From contig NZ_LZJK01000155.1 in NCBI RefSeq assembly GCF_001667945.1, positions 1 to 64,000 on the forward strand: a DNA stretch of 64,000 bases. Direction: 5' to 3'. Below, in pieces: positions 33,777-42,826 of the stretch. The translations under genes were made by a program, and so were the position numbers. The notes under the pieces were generated by a model. That model did not search any database and had not been told where the DNA came from. It saw nothing but the letters and a program-made list of their open reading frames with translations. This DNA is from Mycolicibacter sinensis (GTDB lineage Bacteria; Actinomycetota; Actinomycetes; Mycobacteriales; Mycobacteriaceae). Numbering within the stretch: the first letter of the stretch is position 1; every line of letters begins with the position of its first letter.

Positions 33777-34388
33777 TTGGCGACATTGCTCATCGACCTG
33801 TCGCCGCACGATATGGCGGATCGCCTCGGCGAGGCGCTGCGGGTGTACGTCACCGCGATGGGCTACCCGCCGGGCACCGAGAACCAACGTGCCGCGATGT
33901 GGCTGGATCACACCCGCCGCCGCGGCTGGCAGGGCGTGGCCGCCCTGAACGGCGAAGACGGTGGTTCCAGCGCTGAGCTACTGGGCATCGCCTACGGCTA
34001 CTGCGGAGCACCCGACCAGTGGTGGCAGCAGCAGGTGGTGCTGGGCCTGCAGCGCCGCGGGCTGCCGCGCCACGCCATCTCGCGCCTGATGACCAGCTAC
34101 TTCGAGCTGACCGAGTTGCACGTGATGCCGCACTCGCAGGGCAGCGGCCTGGGCGAGGCGCTGGCGCGGCGGCTGCTCGCCAGGCGCGCCGAGGCCAATG
34201 TGCTGCTGTCCACCCCGGAGATCAGCGGCGAAGGCAACCGCGCCTGGCGGTTGTACCGGCGGCTGGGATTCACCGACGTCATCCGTGGTCACCACTTCGC
34301 CGGCGACCCCCGGCCGTTCGCCATCCTGGGTCGGCCCCTGCCGTTGGAGCAGTCGTCAGCGCAGCACCCGGCCGGTCTGGCACGATGA
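33777..34388 (+). CDS. GNAT-family N-acetyltransferase (Rv2170-like), 203 aa
   Basis: The acetyl-CoA-binding segment LHVMPHSQGSGLGEALARRLL (about 121-141) shows the Q/RxxGxG/A motif A of GNAT enzymes, and the later ENxAWRLYRRLGF-type segment (GNRAWRLYRRLGFTDV) is motif B. The start is TTG with GAGAGGA upstream. Its M. tuberculosis counterpart Rv2170 has been linked to protein or isocitrate lyase acetylation; the substrate here cannot be told. The stop overlaps the lppM start (ATGA). Confidence 0.85.
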   Translation: MATLLIDLSPHDMADRLGEALRVYVTAMGYPPGTENQRAAMWLDHTRRRGWQGVAALNGEDGGSSAELLGIAYGYCGAPDQWWQQQVVLGLQRRGLPRHAISRLMTSYFELTELHVMPHSQGSGLGEALARRLLARRAEANVLLSTPEISGEGNRAWRLYRRLGFTDVIRGHHFAGDPRPFAILGRPLPLEQSSAQHPAGLAR

Positions 34389-35101
34389 CCTCCGTGCATG
34401 TTCGGCGTTCGCCCCGGTCCACCGCATACCGCCGACTGCTGGCCCTGGTCGGGCTGTTGCTGATCACCGCGCCGCTCACGGTGGGGTGCGTGCGCATCAA
34501 GGCGACCATCACCGTCTCTCCCGACGACCTGGTCTCCGGGCAGATCATCGCGGCGGCCAAGCCCCGCAACGACAACGACACCGGCCCCAAGCTCAACGCC
34601 GACCTGCCGTTCGCCCAGAAGATCGCGATCTCCGGCTATAACCGGGACGGCTACCTCGGCTCGCAGGCGGTGTTCTCCGACCTGACCTTCGCCGAACTGC
34701 CCCAGCTGGCCGAGATGAATCGCGACGCGGCCGGGGTGAATCTGGCGCTGCGCCGCGCCGGCAATCTGGTGATCCTGGAGGGCCGGGTGGATCTCACCTC
34801 GCTCAGCGACCCGGAGGCCGACGTCGAATTGAGCGTGGCGTTCCCCGGCGAGGTGACCTCCACCAACGGCGAACGCGTCGGCCTGGACACGGTGCAGTGG
34901 CGGCTCAAGCCGGGCGTGGTGAGCACCATGACCGCGCAGGCGCGCTACACCGATCCCAGCACCCGATCGTTCGCGCGCGCCGCCATGTGGCTGGTGTTGT
35001 CGACGTTCGGTGTGGCCGCCGCGGTGGCGCTGATCGCCTGGCAGGGCCGGGACCGCTCACCGCGATTCGCGTCGACTCAGGACGCCGCCGGCGACCAGTA
35101 G
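34385..35101 (+). CDS. lppM: Lipoprotein LppM, 238 aa
   Basis: A type II signal peptide is clear: basic start, hydrophobic core LLALVGLLLITAPL and lipobox LTVGC, giving a lipid-anchored Cys at about residue 35. The body is beta-rich (IKATITVSPDDLVSG..., VDLTSLSDPEADVELSVAFPGEV), and a second membrane helix lies near the C-terminus (about 200-222). This layout matches mycobacterial LppM, implicated in phagosome interactions in M. tuberculosis. It overlaps the 3' end of the convergent reductase gene by 25 bp. Confidence 0.88.
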   Translation: MTSVHVRRSPRSTAYRRLLALVGLLLITAPLTVGCVRIKATITVSPDDLVSGQIIAAAKPRNDNDTGPKLNADLPFAQKIAISGYNRDGYLGSQAVFSDLTFAELPQLAEMNRDAAGVNLALRRAGNLVILEGRVDLTSLSDPEADVELSVAFPGEVTSTNGERVGLDTVQWRLKPGVVSTMTAQARYTDPSTRSFARAAMWLVLSTFGVAAAVALIAWQGRDRSPRFASTQDAAGDQ

Positions 35102-35982
35102 TCGAGCATCTGCGCGAACGTCGTGAACGCGGCCGCGGAGACCCCGTACGTCGCCTCCAGGTGAATGCTCAGCGGAAAGCCGAGGTCGGCGACCCCGTCG
35201 ACCACCCGCTTGTACAGGTCGAGCATCAGCTTGCGCCGCTGCTCGGGTTCGCTGCCCGACAGGGTCTTGACGAACGCCTGCTCGGCCGCCACCGCCGCGT
35301 TGCCGGGGTCCTGGATCAGCCAGTTGATCAACCCGACCCGGTTCTCGACCGTCGGCACGAAACCGAAGGACAGCAAGATCTCCGGGCGGGCGTCGCTGTG
35401 CCGGGCGAACTCGGTCAAAAACGGCACGATCGCATCGGAGTACAGCAGTTGGGTCAGCCCGAACGTCGCACCGCGGTCGCACTTGAAGCTGAACCGGCTG
35501 ATCTCGTCGGCGCGGGTCGGGATCAGGATGACGCCGCGGTTGGGCACCTCATCGCGGAATGTCGCCAGCGCGTCGGTGGGCGCCACCCCGGAGCCCTCCC
35601 CGTCGGCCATGGTGCGGGGCACGCCGACGAAGACGACACCTTCGATGCCGGCCGAGGTCAGATCGTCGAGCCGACGGCGCAGCGCCGGTTCGTCGGAGAA
35701 CGCGGTGACCTGAGTGCACAGCCCGGCCATGCCCGGCAGCTCCGGCTTGATCGCGGTCCAGAAGTCCAGCACGTCGAGCTTGGGCTTCATCTCGACCGGG
35801 CGGTCGTCCTCCTCGGCGATCATGCCGGGCATCAGGATGTGCCGGATCCGGCCTTCAAGACCGGATTCGGCCGCGAACCGCAGCACCTTGCCGGCCTCCT
35901 CGCAGGCCTTGTCCCGGGGCTGCTGGTCGCCGGAGTCCAGGTTCGGTGGGACAAGCTCGAGTGCGACGGTGTTCAAGGTCAC
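35077..35982 (-). CDS. Methylenetetrahydrofolate reductase-like protein (Rv2172c-like), 301 aa
   Basis: The sequence reads as a divergent MTHFR-type TIM barrel: an early acidic residue in LNTVALELVPPN, GVVFVGVPRT, FSFKCDRGATFGLTQLLYSDAIVPFL (equivalent to the MetF GAxFxxTQxxF segment) and ILLSFGFVPTVENRVGLINWLI. It is shorter and more divergent than classical FAD-dependent MetF, and as I recall the M. tuberculosis homologue is described as a non-canonical MTHFR. The GTG at 35982 with AGGAG 7 bases upstream is preferred over the ATG at 35997. Confidence 0.75.
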   Translation of the reverse strand: MTLNTVALELVPPNLDSGDQQPRDKACEEAGKVLRFAAESGLEGRIRHILMPGMIAEEDDRPVEMKPKLDVLDFWTAIKPELPGMAGLCTQVTAFSDEPALRRRLDDLTSAGIEGVVFVGVPRTMADGEGSGVAPTDALATFRDEVPNRGVILIPTRADEISRFSFKCDRGATFGLTQLLYSDAIVPFLTEFARHSDARPEILLSFGFVPTVENRVGLINWLIQDPGNAAVAAEQAFVKTLSGSEPEQRRKLMLDLYKRVVDGVADLGFPLSIHLEATYGVSAAAFTTFAQMLDYWSPAAS

Positions 35983-36251
35983 GAGGTTGCTCCTCATCGA
36001 AGGCGGTCAACGGGCCGCGGCGGCATCGCCGGCCCTCCGCGGAGAAGGCACGAGCGGCACGGCGGCCGACACGGCCGCAAGATGCTTGAGCCTATCGGCC
36101 TCACGTCAGCGCCGCCTGGCTGAGTCCCCCCGGGCGTGATGGCACACTCTACGCTGGATGCACGCCGGGAGTCCCGGTCCGGGCCGAGTGAGAAAGGGGC
36201 GCCGCGCTGAGCTTCAAGGCCACAGCAGCAACCGCACCGTCGGCCGTCGAA
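35983..36251. other. Divergent intergenic region, reductase and prenyl synthase genes
   Basis: This 269-bp region holds both promoters. The idsA2 frame remains open upstream of 36252 to about 36207 (LSFKATAATAPSAVE...), so the true idsA2 start may lie inside it. No repeat or terminator is obvious. Confidence 0.35.
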
Positions 36252-37301
36252 TTGGCCGGCGCGGTAACCGAGCAGTTGCGCTCCTACCTGCGCACCCGCC
36301 GTACCGACACCGCCTACATGGGCGATGACTACCAGGCCCTGATCACCGGCCTGGAAGAGTTCGTGCTCAGCGGCGGCAAGCGGCTGCGTCCGGCGTTCGC
36401 CTACTGGGGCTGGCGCGCCATCACCGGCCGCGACGCCGTCGCCGACGAGCTGCTGCTGTTCTCGGCGCTGGAACTGCTGCACGCGTGCGCGCTGGTGCAC
36501 GACGACGTGATCGACGCGTCGGCGACCCGCCGCGGCAGCCCGACCACCCACCATAAGTTCGCGGAGCTGCACCGCCGTCGCGGATGGCGGGGCGTCCCCG
36601 AACAATTCGGGATTTCGGCCGCCATCCTGCTCGGTGACCTGGCGCTGGTCTGGGCCGACGATATCGTCGCCGGTACCGACCTGCCCGCCGGTGCGCAGCG
36701 CCGGGTGCGGCGGGTCTGGTCAGACATCCGCACCGAGGTGCTCGGCGGGCAGTACCTCGACATCGTGTCCGAGGCCAGCGGTGTCGAGTCGATCGCGTCG
36801 GCGATGGCGGTCAACACCTACAAGACCGCCTCCTACACGGTGGTGCGGCCGCTGCAACTGGGCCTCGCGGCCGCGGCCGACCGGCCCGACATCCACGCCC
36901 TGTTCCACGAACTGGGCACCGACCTCGGGGTGGCGTTCCAGCTGCGCGACGACGTGCTGGGTGTGTTCGGGGATCCGGCGGTGACCGGCAAACCGTCCGG
37001 CGACGACCTGCGTTCGGGCAAACGCACCGTGCTGGTGGCCGAGGCGGTGGAACTGGCCGACAAATCGGATCCGTTGGCGGCCAGGCGGTTACGCACGTCG
37101 CTGGGCACCGCGTTGACCGACGCGCAGGTCCGCGAGCTGTGCGAGGTGATCGAGGCGGTGGGCGCGCTGGCCGCCGTCGAGGACCGCATCGATGTGCTGA
37201 CCCGTCGCGCCATGGCTGCCCTGGCGGCCGCGCCGATCGACGAGGTTGCCAAAGCCGGACTGACCGACCTGGCCCGCCTGGTCGCCGACCGGTCCGCCTG
37301 A
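36252..37301 (+). CDS. idsA2: Polyprenyl/geranylgeranyl diphosphate synthase IdsA2-like, 349 aa
   Basis: A trans-prenyltransferase condensing isopentenyl diphosphate units. Aspartate-rich motif 1 is LVHDDVIDASATRRG and motif 2 is LRDDVLGVFGDPAVTGKP. GGKRLRPAFAYWG and QYLDIVSEA are also typical. The visible start is TTG (MAGAVTEQL...), matching the mycobacterial N-terminus as I recall it; an upstream CTG frame exists. Motif 1 is DDxxD-type, so chain length cannot be fixed by eye. It is 15 bp upstream of mptA and probably co-transcribed with it. Confidence 0.85.
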   Translation: MAGAVTEQLRSYLRTRRTDTAYMGDDYQALITGLEEFVLSGGKRLRPAFAYWGWRAITGRDAVADELLLFSALELLHACALVHDDVIDASATRRGSPTTHHKFAELHRRRGWRGVPEQFGISAAILLGDLALVWADDIVAGTDLPAGAQRRVRRVWSDIRTEVLGGQYLDIVSEASGVESIASAMAVNTYKTASYTVVRPLQLGLAAAADRPDIHALFHELGTDLGVAFQLRDDVLGVFGDPAVTGKPSGDDLRSGKRTVLVAEAVELADKSDPLAARRLRTSLGTALTDAQVRELCEVIEAVGALAAVEDRIDVLTRRAMAALAAAPIDEVAKAGLTDLARLVADRSA

Positions 37302-37316
37302 GGACCCGGAGCGCCG

Positions 37317-39026
37317 ATGCCCACGCCCACCACCCCACCGGCCCCAACCGTGTCCACCGCTCCCGCCGGAGCCGGCTCGCGGCTGCGCCGCTTCGCCACC
37401 AGCGAGCAGGCCGGCGCGGCGTGGCGCGGCTGTCTGGGTGCCCTGCTGATCACCTTGGGCGGCCTGGGGGCCGGTAGCACCCGGATCCAGGACCCGGTGC
37501 TGGAATCGGTGCACCTGTCCTGGCTGCGCTTCGGCCACGGCCTGGTGCTGTCGTCGGTGCTGCTGTGGACCGGGGTGGCGGTGATGCTGCTGGCGTGGTT
37601 CGGTCTGGGCCGACGGGTGATCAACGGCACCGTAACCACATACACCTTGATCGCCACCACCGGTTTCTGGCTGGCGCCGTTGCTGTTGTCGGTTCCGGTG
37701 TTCAGCCGCGACACCTACTCCTACCTCGCCCAGGGCGCGCTGCTGCGCGACGGTTTCGACCCCTATGTGGTCGGCCCGGTGGAGAACCCCAACCCGCTGC
37801 TCGATGACGTCAGCCCGATCTGGTCGGCAACGACGGCGCCCTACGGTCCGGCGTTCATCCTGATCGCGAAGCTGGTGACCATCTTGGTGGGCGACAACGT
37901 GGTGGTCGGCACCATGGTGTTGCGGTTGTGCATGCTGCCCGGGCTGGCGCTGTTGATCTGGGCCGCGCCGCGGGTGGCCTGCCGGGTCGGGGGTACCGCC
38001 CCGGCGGCGCTGTACCTGGCGGTGCTCAACCCGCTGGTGATCATCCACCTGATGGGTGGCGTGCACAACGAGATGCTGATGGTGGGTCTGATGATCGCCG
38101 GGATCGCCTTGACCCTCGACGGCCGCCACCTGGCTGGGATCACCCTGGTGGCGCTGGCCGCAGCGGTCAAGGCCACCGCCGTCATCGCCTTGCCGTTTCT
38201 GGTCTGGGTCTGGATGCGCCGGCTGCGGCACGAACACCGCGGTTCAGCAAGGCTCGACGAAGGAGAGCCGAAGCTGGAACCGCGACACGAACACCGCGGT
38301 TCAGCGAGGCTCGACGAAGGAGAGCCGAAGCTGGAATCGCGACACGAACACCGCGGTTCAGCGAGGCTCGACGAAGGAGAGCCGAAGCTGGAACCGCGAC
38401 ACGAACACCGCCGCTACCCCGCGGCGACGGCGTTCCTCATCGCGGCAGGCATCGCCGCCCTGATCGTGGTGGGGGTCTTCGCGGTGCTGTCCAGCTTGGC
38501 CGGTGTGGGTCTGGGCTGGCTGACCGCTCTGCTGGCCGGCAACGTCAAGATCATCAACTGGCTCACCGTCCCGACCGCGGCCGCCAACCTGATCCACGCC
38601 GTCGGCGGACTGTTCGCCCCGGTGAACTTCTACGCGGTGCTGCACATCACCCGGATCACCGGCATCGTGGTGATCGCGGTGGTGCTGCCGGCGCTGTGGT
38701 GGCGGTCCCGTCGCGACGATCGCACGGCGGTGGCCGGGATTGCCTGGGCCATGCTCATCGTGGTGCTATTCGTGCCGGCCGCATTGCCCTGGTACTACAC
38801 CTGGCCGTTGGCGGTGGCGGCCACCCTGGTGCGCTCCCCCACGGCGATCGCCGCGATCGCCGCGGCCTCGACCTGGATCATGGTCATCTTCAAACCGGAC
38901 GGCTCACACGGCATGTACTCGTGGCTGCACGTGATCGGCGCCTCGGGCTGCGCGCTGTTCGCCTGGTACCGGCTGTCGAAGGCCGACGAGGCACCGCGCG
39001 GCCAGGCGGGACAGCGAGCCGGCTGA
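37317..39026 (+). CDS. mptA: Alpha-(1->6)-mannosyltransferase MptA, 569 aa
   Basis: MptA is a GT-C polyprenyl-phosphomannose-dependent enzyme that elongates the mannan core of lipomannan/lipoarabinomannan at the outer membrane face. About 12 membrane helices are visible. The acidic loop SRDTYSYLAQGALLRDGFDPYVVGP is the GT-C active-site loop, and GLGWLTALLAGNVKIINWLTVPTAAANLIHA is a strongly conserved stretch. A cytoplasmic-side loop at residues 305-365 carries three tandem 19-residue repeats (HEHRGSARLDEGEPKLEPR) encoded by the palindromic element; relatives lack these. The enzyme remains in frame and probably functional. Confidence 0.92.
   Translation: MPTPTTPPAPTVSTAPAGAGSRLRRFATSEQAGAAWRGCLGALLITLGGLGAGSTRIQDPVLESVHLSWLRFGHGLVLSSVLLWTGVAVMLLAWFGLGRRVINGTVTTYTLIATTGFWLAPLLLSVPVFSRDTYSYLAQGALLRDGFDPYVVGPVENPNPLLDDVSPIWSATTAPYGPAFILIAKLVTILVGDNVVVGTMVLRLCMLPGLALLIWAAPRVACRVGGTAPAALYLAVLNPLVIIHLMGGVHNEMLMVGLMIAGIALTLDGRHLAGITLVALAAAVKATAVIALPFLVWVWMRRLRHEHRGSARLDEGEPKLEPRHEHRGSARLDEGEPKLESRHEHRGSARLDEGEPKLEPRHEHRRYPAATAFLIAAGIAALIVVGVFAVLSSLAGVGLGWLTALLAGNVKIINWLTVPTAAANLIHAVGGLFAPVNFYAVLHITRITGIVVIAVVLPALWWRSRRDDRTAVAGIAWAMLIVVLFVPAALPWYYTWPLAVAATLVRSPTAIAAIAAASTWIMVIFKPDGSHGMYSWLHVIGASGCALFAWYRLSKADEAPRGQAGQRAG
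38229..38411 (+). repeat. Three tandem 57-bp palindromic repeats within mptA
   Basis: Copies lie at 38229-38285, 38286-38342 and 38343-38399, followed by a 12-bp start of a fourth (38400-38411). They differ by single bases (e.g. GCAAGG in copy 1, GGAATCG in copy 2). Each unit begins CACGAACACCGCGGTTCAGC and has dyad symmetry: outer arms CGCGGTTC/GAACCGCG and inner arms GGCTC/GAGCC. Each encodes HEHRGSARLDEGEPKLEPR. The related single copy is in murD at 23491-23534. Confidence 0.9.
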
Positions 39027-39028
39027 GG

Positions 39029-39433
39029 TCAATACGCCATGGCCTGCGCCCGGCGCATCACCTCACGCGCCTGGTGGGCGTGCAGCGCGTCGATCGGGCG
39101 GGCGTTTGGCACCGACTCCTTGACGCCGTCGCGGGTCAACGACAGCGACGAGTCCGGGGTGAACAACCAGCGCACGATGTCGGTCTGCTGGTAGCCCCCG
39201 TCGTGCAGCACCGCCAGCAGCCCCGGCAGGCTCTTGACGACGTCCCCCTCGGAGGTGAAGAACACCTGCGGGACCAGCAGCACACCGTCGCGCCGCACCG
39301 CGACCAGATGGTTGTCGCGCAGATACTGATGCACCTTGGTGACCGGCACCCCGAGCATTTCGGCGACCCGGGGCAGGTCGAAGGTCGGTTCGTCGGGCTC
39401 TAGGACGTCGTCGGCGGCCGGGATACTGCTCAC
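39029..39433 (-). CDS. DNA-binding protein, PknL substrate type (Rv2175c-like), 134 aa
   Basis: Winged helix-turn-helix: FDLPRVAEMLGVPVTKVHQYLRDNHLVAVRRDGVLLVP (about 18-55). The C-terminal half (GDVVKSLPGLLAVLHDGGYQQTDIVRWLFTPDSSL) is a conserved actinobacterial regulatory domain. In M. tuberculosis Rv2175c is phosphorylated by PknL, encoded divergently, which reduces DNA binding. The same divergent arrangement occurs here (305 bp apart). It converges with mptA 2 bp away. Confidence 0.88.
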   Translation of the reverse strand: MSSIPAADDVLEPDEPTFDLPRVAEMLGVPVTKVHQYLRDNHLVAVRRDGVLLVPQVFFTSEGDVVKSLPGLLAVLHDGGYQQTDIVRWLFTPDSSLSLTRDGVKESVPNARPIDALHAHQAREVMRRAQAMAY

Positions 39434-39738
39434 GCCACGAAGTCTAAAGCGTGCCGAACAACTCGGTTGAGTGTTGGAGACCGCCCTTCGCGGGCGTCCG
39501 TCGGTTCAGGCCGCGGCTGCGCTGTGAATGTCGGCTCCCGCATCATCCGGGGTGGTTTTCACCACCTCGCAGCTGTTGGTCAGCGCCGTCTCGTCGGCGG
39601 GCTTTGGCGGCCCGGCCTCCCGGTCCGGGGACCGCTGACGGTCATCGCGGCGCGCCCGGGCGAATGCGGATGCACAACCGCTCGTTCGACACGCCTTGGA
39701 ACCGCCGCAGCGGGCGCCCACCCACATACCATGACCAG
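39434..39738. promoter_or_regulatory. Divergent promoter region, Rv2175c-like and pknL
   Basis: This 305-bp region separates the DNA-binding protein from its kinase, and is therefore a plausible target of that regulator. The plus-strand pknL frame stays open through it, but the protein start is set by the kinase domain. No distinct palindrome was identified. Confidence 0.4.
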
Positions 39739-40893
39739 GTGACTTCCACGTGGGGGCCGGACGCACTCGAAGGCGCCCTGTTGGACGGGCGGTACCGGGT
39801 CGGGACCCGCATCGCCACCGGTGGCACCTCCACGGTGTACCGGGGTCTCGATGAGCGCCTGGACCGCCCGGTCGCGTGCAAGGTGATGGACCTGCGCTAC
39901 GCCGGCGATCAGCAGTTTTTGACCCGGTTCCAGCTCGAGGCGCGGGCGGTCGCCCGCCTGAAGGACCCGGGGCTGGTGGCGGTCTACGACCAGGGGTTCG
40001 GCACACCGCTCGATCCCGGACAGCCGTTTCTGGTGATGGAGCTCGTCGAGGGCGGGACCCTGCGGGAACTGCTCAACGAGCGCGGCCCGATGCCCCCCCA
40101 CGCCGTGGTCGCGGTGCTCCGCCCGGTACTGGGGGCGCTGGGCATCGCGCACCGCGCCGGCCTGGTGCACCGCGACGTCAAACCGGAGAACATCTTGATC
40201 TCCGACGACAGCGAGGTGAAGGTGGTCGACTTCGGGCTGGTGCGGGCCATCGCCGCGGCCGGAATCACCTCGACCAACGTGATCCTGGGCACCGCGGCCT
40301 ACCTGTCACCCGAACAGGTCCGTGACGGAAACGCCGGGCCGGCCAGCGACGTGTACGGGGTCGGCGTGCTCACCTACGAGCTGCTGACCGGCCGCACCCC
40401 GTTCTCCGGCGACTCGGCGTTGACGGTGGCCTACCAGCGGCTGGACCGCGACGTCCCACCGCCCAGCTCCGCCATCGACGGTGTGCCAAGGGAATTCGAT
40501 GACCTGGTGGCCCGGGCCACCGCGCTGGACCCGGCCGACCGCTACGCCGACGGCTTCGAGATGGCCCGCGACGTGGCGGCGATCGCCGAACGGTTGGAGC
40601 TGCCGGCGTTTCGGGTGCCGGCCCCACGCAACTCCGCTCAGCACGTCGCGGCGTCGCCCCAGCGCGCGACGCTGCACATGGCCCGCGAACCGCAGCACCC
40701 GGCGGCCGACACCGATACGCAATATCAGTTGGTGACAGGGCAATTCGCCGGAATCGAGTTGAGCCGGTTCGTGCTGGAGCGCCAGCATGCGCGCCGGATG
40801 GTGCTGATCTGGCTGGCGGTGGTGTTCGCGCTCACCGGATTGGTGGCCGCGGTCGGGTGGACGCTGGGCAACAACGTTGGCGCGCTGCTGTAG
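39739..40893 (+). CDS. pknL: Serine/threonine protein kinase PknL, 384 aa
   Basis: Kinase domain at residues 17-280: Gly loop RYRVGTRIATGGTSTVYRG, Lys in ACKVMDLRY, catalytic HRDVKPENIL, metal site VVDFGLVRA and APE-like YLSPEQ. A juxtamembrane stretch leads to one membrane helix near the C-terminus (about 355-375), with only a very short extracellular tail, as known for PknL. Start is GTG (TSTWGPDALEG...). Converges with aroG. Confidence 0.93.
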   Translation: MTSTWGPDALEGALLDGRYRVGTRIATGGTSTVYRGLDERLDRPVACKVMDLRYAGDQQFLTRFQLEARAVARLKDPGLVAVYDQGFGTPLDPGQPFLVMELVEGGTLRELLNERGPMPPHAVVAVLRPVLGALGIAHRAGLVHRDVKPENILISDDSEVKVVDFGLVRAIAAAGITSTNVILGTAAYLSPEQVRDGNAGPASDVYGVGVLTYELLTGRTPFSGDSALTVAYQRLDRDVPPPSSAIDGVPREFDDLVARATALDPADRYADGFEMARDVAAIAERLELPAFRVPAPRNSAQHVAASPQRATLHMAREPQHPAADTDTQYQLVTGQFAGIELSRFVLERQHARRMVLIWLAVVFALTGLVAAVGWTLGNNVGALL

Positions 40894-40917
40894 CCCCTCG
40901 CCGCGCGCGCAGAAACG

Positions 40918-42303
40918 TCAGCCGCGCAGCATCTCGGCGACCAGGAACGACAACTCCAGGCTCTGCTGGGTGTTGAGTCGCGGGTCGCACGCCGTCTCGT
41001 AGCGACCGCCCAGGTCCGCGTCCGAAATGTCCTGGGCCCCACCGAGACACTCGGTGACGTCCTCCCCGGTGAACTCCAGGTGGATCCCGCCGGGATGCGT
41101 GCCCAGCGCATGATGCACCTCGAAGAACCCCTGCACCTCGTCGACGATCCGGTCGAAGTGCCGGGTCTTGTGGCCGGTGGAGGCCTCGTGGGTGTTGCCG
41201 TGCATCGGGTCGCACTGCCAGATCACCTGGTGGCCGGTGGCCTGCACCTTCTCGATGATGCCGGGCAGCAGGTCGCGCACCTTGTTATTACCCATCCGGC
41301 TGACCAGCGTTAGCCGGCCGGGCACATTGTTCGGGTCGAGCCGCTCGACGTATTCGACCGCCAGCTCCGGCGAGGTCGTCGGCCCGAGCTTGATGCCGAT
41401 CGGGTTGGCGATCAGCTCGGCCAAGCCGACGTGAGCGCCGTCGAGCTGCCGGGTCCGCTCCCCGATCCAGACGAAGTGCGCCGACAGGTCGTAGAGCCGT
41501 GGTTCGCCCTCGATGTCGGCCATCCGCAGCATGGCGCGCTCGTAGTCGAGCACCAGCGCCTCGTGGCTGGCGTAGATCTCGGCGGTCTGCAGTTCCCGGT
41601 CGGCCACGCCGCAGGCGTTCATGAACTTCAGGCCGCGGTCGATCTCCCCGGCCAGCGCCTCGTAGCGGGCGCCCGCCGGCGAGGTGCGCACGAACTCCCG
41701 GTTCCAGTCGTGCACCAGTTCCAGCGACGCCAGACCCGACGACGTCAGCGCGCGCACCAGGTTCATCGCCGCGCTGGCGTTGGCGTAGGCCCGCACCAGC
41801 CGGGACGGGTCGTGCTCGCGCACCGCGGCATCCGGAGCCAGCCCGTTGACCATGTCACCGCGGTAGGACTTCAAGCCGAGGGCATCGATGTCGGCCGAGC
41901 GGGGCTTGGCGTACTGGCCGGCGATGCGGGCGACCTTGACCACCGGCATGGACGCGCCGTAGGTCAGCACCACCGCCATCTGCAGCAGGGTGCGGATGTT
42001 GCCCTTGATGTGCGGCTCGGTGTTGTCGGTGAAGGTCTCGGCGCAGTCGCCGCCTTGCAGCAGGAAGGCCTCCCCGCGGGCGACCTGGGCCAGCAGCTCC
42101 TTCAGCCGCACGATCTCGGAGGCCACCGTGATCGGCGGGACGCTCTCCAGCACCGTTCGCATCGCCTTGGCCTGGTCAGCGGGCCAGCTCGGCTGCTGAA
42201 CGGCCGGCCGGGCCAGCGCGGCGTCGAGACGCTCACGCAGGTCCGTGGGCAGCGGCGGCAGCGCCGGCAGCTGGTCGATCGGTACGTCAACGGTCCAGTT
42301 CAC
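40918..42303 (-). CDS. aroG: DAHP synthase, class II (AroG), 461 aa
   Basis: It catalyses the first step of the shikimate pathway, joining phosphoenolpyruvate and erythrose 4-phosphate. The sequence is a close match to the M. tuberculosis type II enzyme as remembered: LLQGGDCAETF, RIAGQYAKPRS, SYRGDMVNG, IWIGERTRQLDGAHV-type region, LVSRMGN, WQCDPMHGNTHEASTG, GGAQDIS and CDPRLNTQQSLEL. N-terminal extension typical of the feedback-regulated, chorismate-mutase-binding enzyme. Transcribed toward pknL. Confidence 0.96.
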   Translation of the reverse strand: MNWTVDVPIDQLPALPPLPTDLRERLDAALARPAVQQPSWPADQAKAMRTVLESVPPITVASEIVRLKELLAQVARGEAFLLQGGDCAETFTDNTEPHIKGNIRTLLQMAVVLTYGASMPVVKVARIAGQYAKPRSADIDALGLKSYRGDMVNGLAPDAAVREHDPSRLVRAYANASAAMNLVRALTSSGLASLELVHDWNREFVRTSPAGARYEALAGEIDRGLKFMNACGVADRELQTAEIYASHEALVLDYERAMLRMADIEGEPRLYDLSAHFVWIGERTRQLDGAHVGLAELIANPIGIKLGPTTSPELAVEYVERLDPNNVPGRLTLVSRMGNNKVRDLLPGIIEKVQATGHQVIWQCDPMHGNTHEASTGHKTRHFDRIVDEVQGFFEVHHALGTHPGGIHLEFTGEDVTECLGGAQDISDADLGGRYETACDPRLNTQQSLELSFLVAEMLRG

Positions 42304-42337
42304 CCGACCATGGTAGCCGGGCGCCGACCTGCCCTGA

Positions 42338-42826
42338 TCAGGCCAGTTCGTCTGCGGTGATCACCTGGAAGCGACGCAACTGGTCACGGGCATCCACCAG
42401 CGCGTCGTGGCTGCCCGCCGACCGCGGGGGCAGGCGGGGCCGGCCCCGGTCCTCCCACAGTTGACGCAGCTCATGGGTGAACCGCGGGATCGGCGCCGGA
42501 AGGTCGGGCATGGTGCCCCACAGCTGGCAGAGCACCACGTGGTCATAGGCGGCCACCCAGGCCCACAATTCGATCGGCTCGCCGCGTTCGACCCCCAGGA
42601 ATTCCTCGAGGTCGGCGCGGATCCGGCTGCGCGAACGCCAGGCCTGGGACGCCGGGGAGGGCAGCTTGGGCAGCACGTGGGTGCGGACCCATTGCCCGGC
42701 CCGGGCGGGATCGAACTCGGTGGACACCGCGTAGTACTCGCGACCGTCCTCGGCGACTACGCCGATTGAGATCAGCTCGATGGTGCGGCCGTCCTCGATG
42801 AACTCGGTGTCGTAGAAGTACCTCAC
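42338..42826 (-). CDS. 3'-5' exoribonuclease (Rv2179c-like), 162 aa
   Basis: DEDDh/RNase T-like fold: MRYFYDTEFIEDG supplies the first Asp and Glu, the later AWVAAYDHVVLCQLWG contains the second Asp, and SHDALVDARDQL contains the His/Asp pair. In M. tuberculosis Rv2179c was shown to be a 3' exoribonuclease acting on overhangs. Start is GTG at 42826, overlapping the stop of the upstream membrane protein gene (GTGA), so the two are coupled. Confidence 0.88.
   Translation of the reverse strand: MRYFYDTEFIEDGRTIELISIGVVAEDGREYYAVSTEFDPARAGQWVRTHVLPKLPSPASQAWRSRSRIRADLEEFLGVERGEPIELWAWVAAYDHVVLCQLWGTMPDLPAPIPRFTHELRQLWEDRGRPRLPPRSAGSHDALVDARDQLRRFQVITADELA

Noticed and set aside
38229..38411. CRISPR-like array
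   Set aside because: Units are directly contiguous without spacers, are in a coding frame, and a related copy exists in murD.
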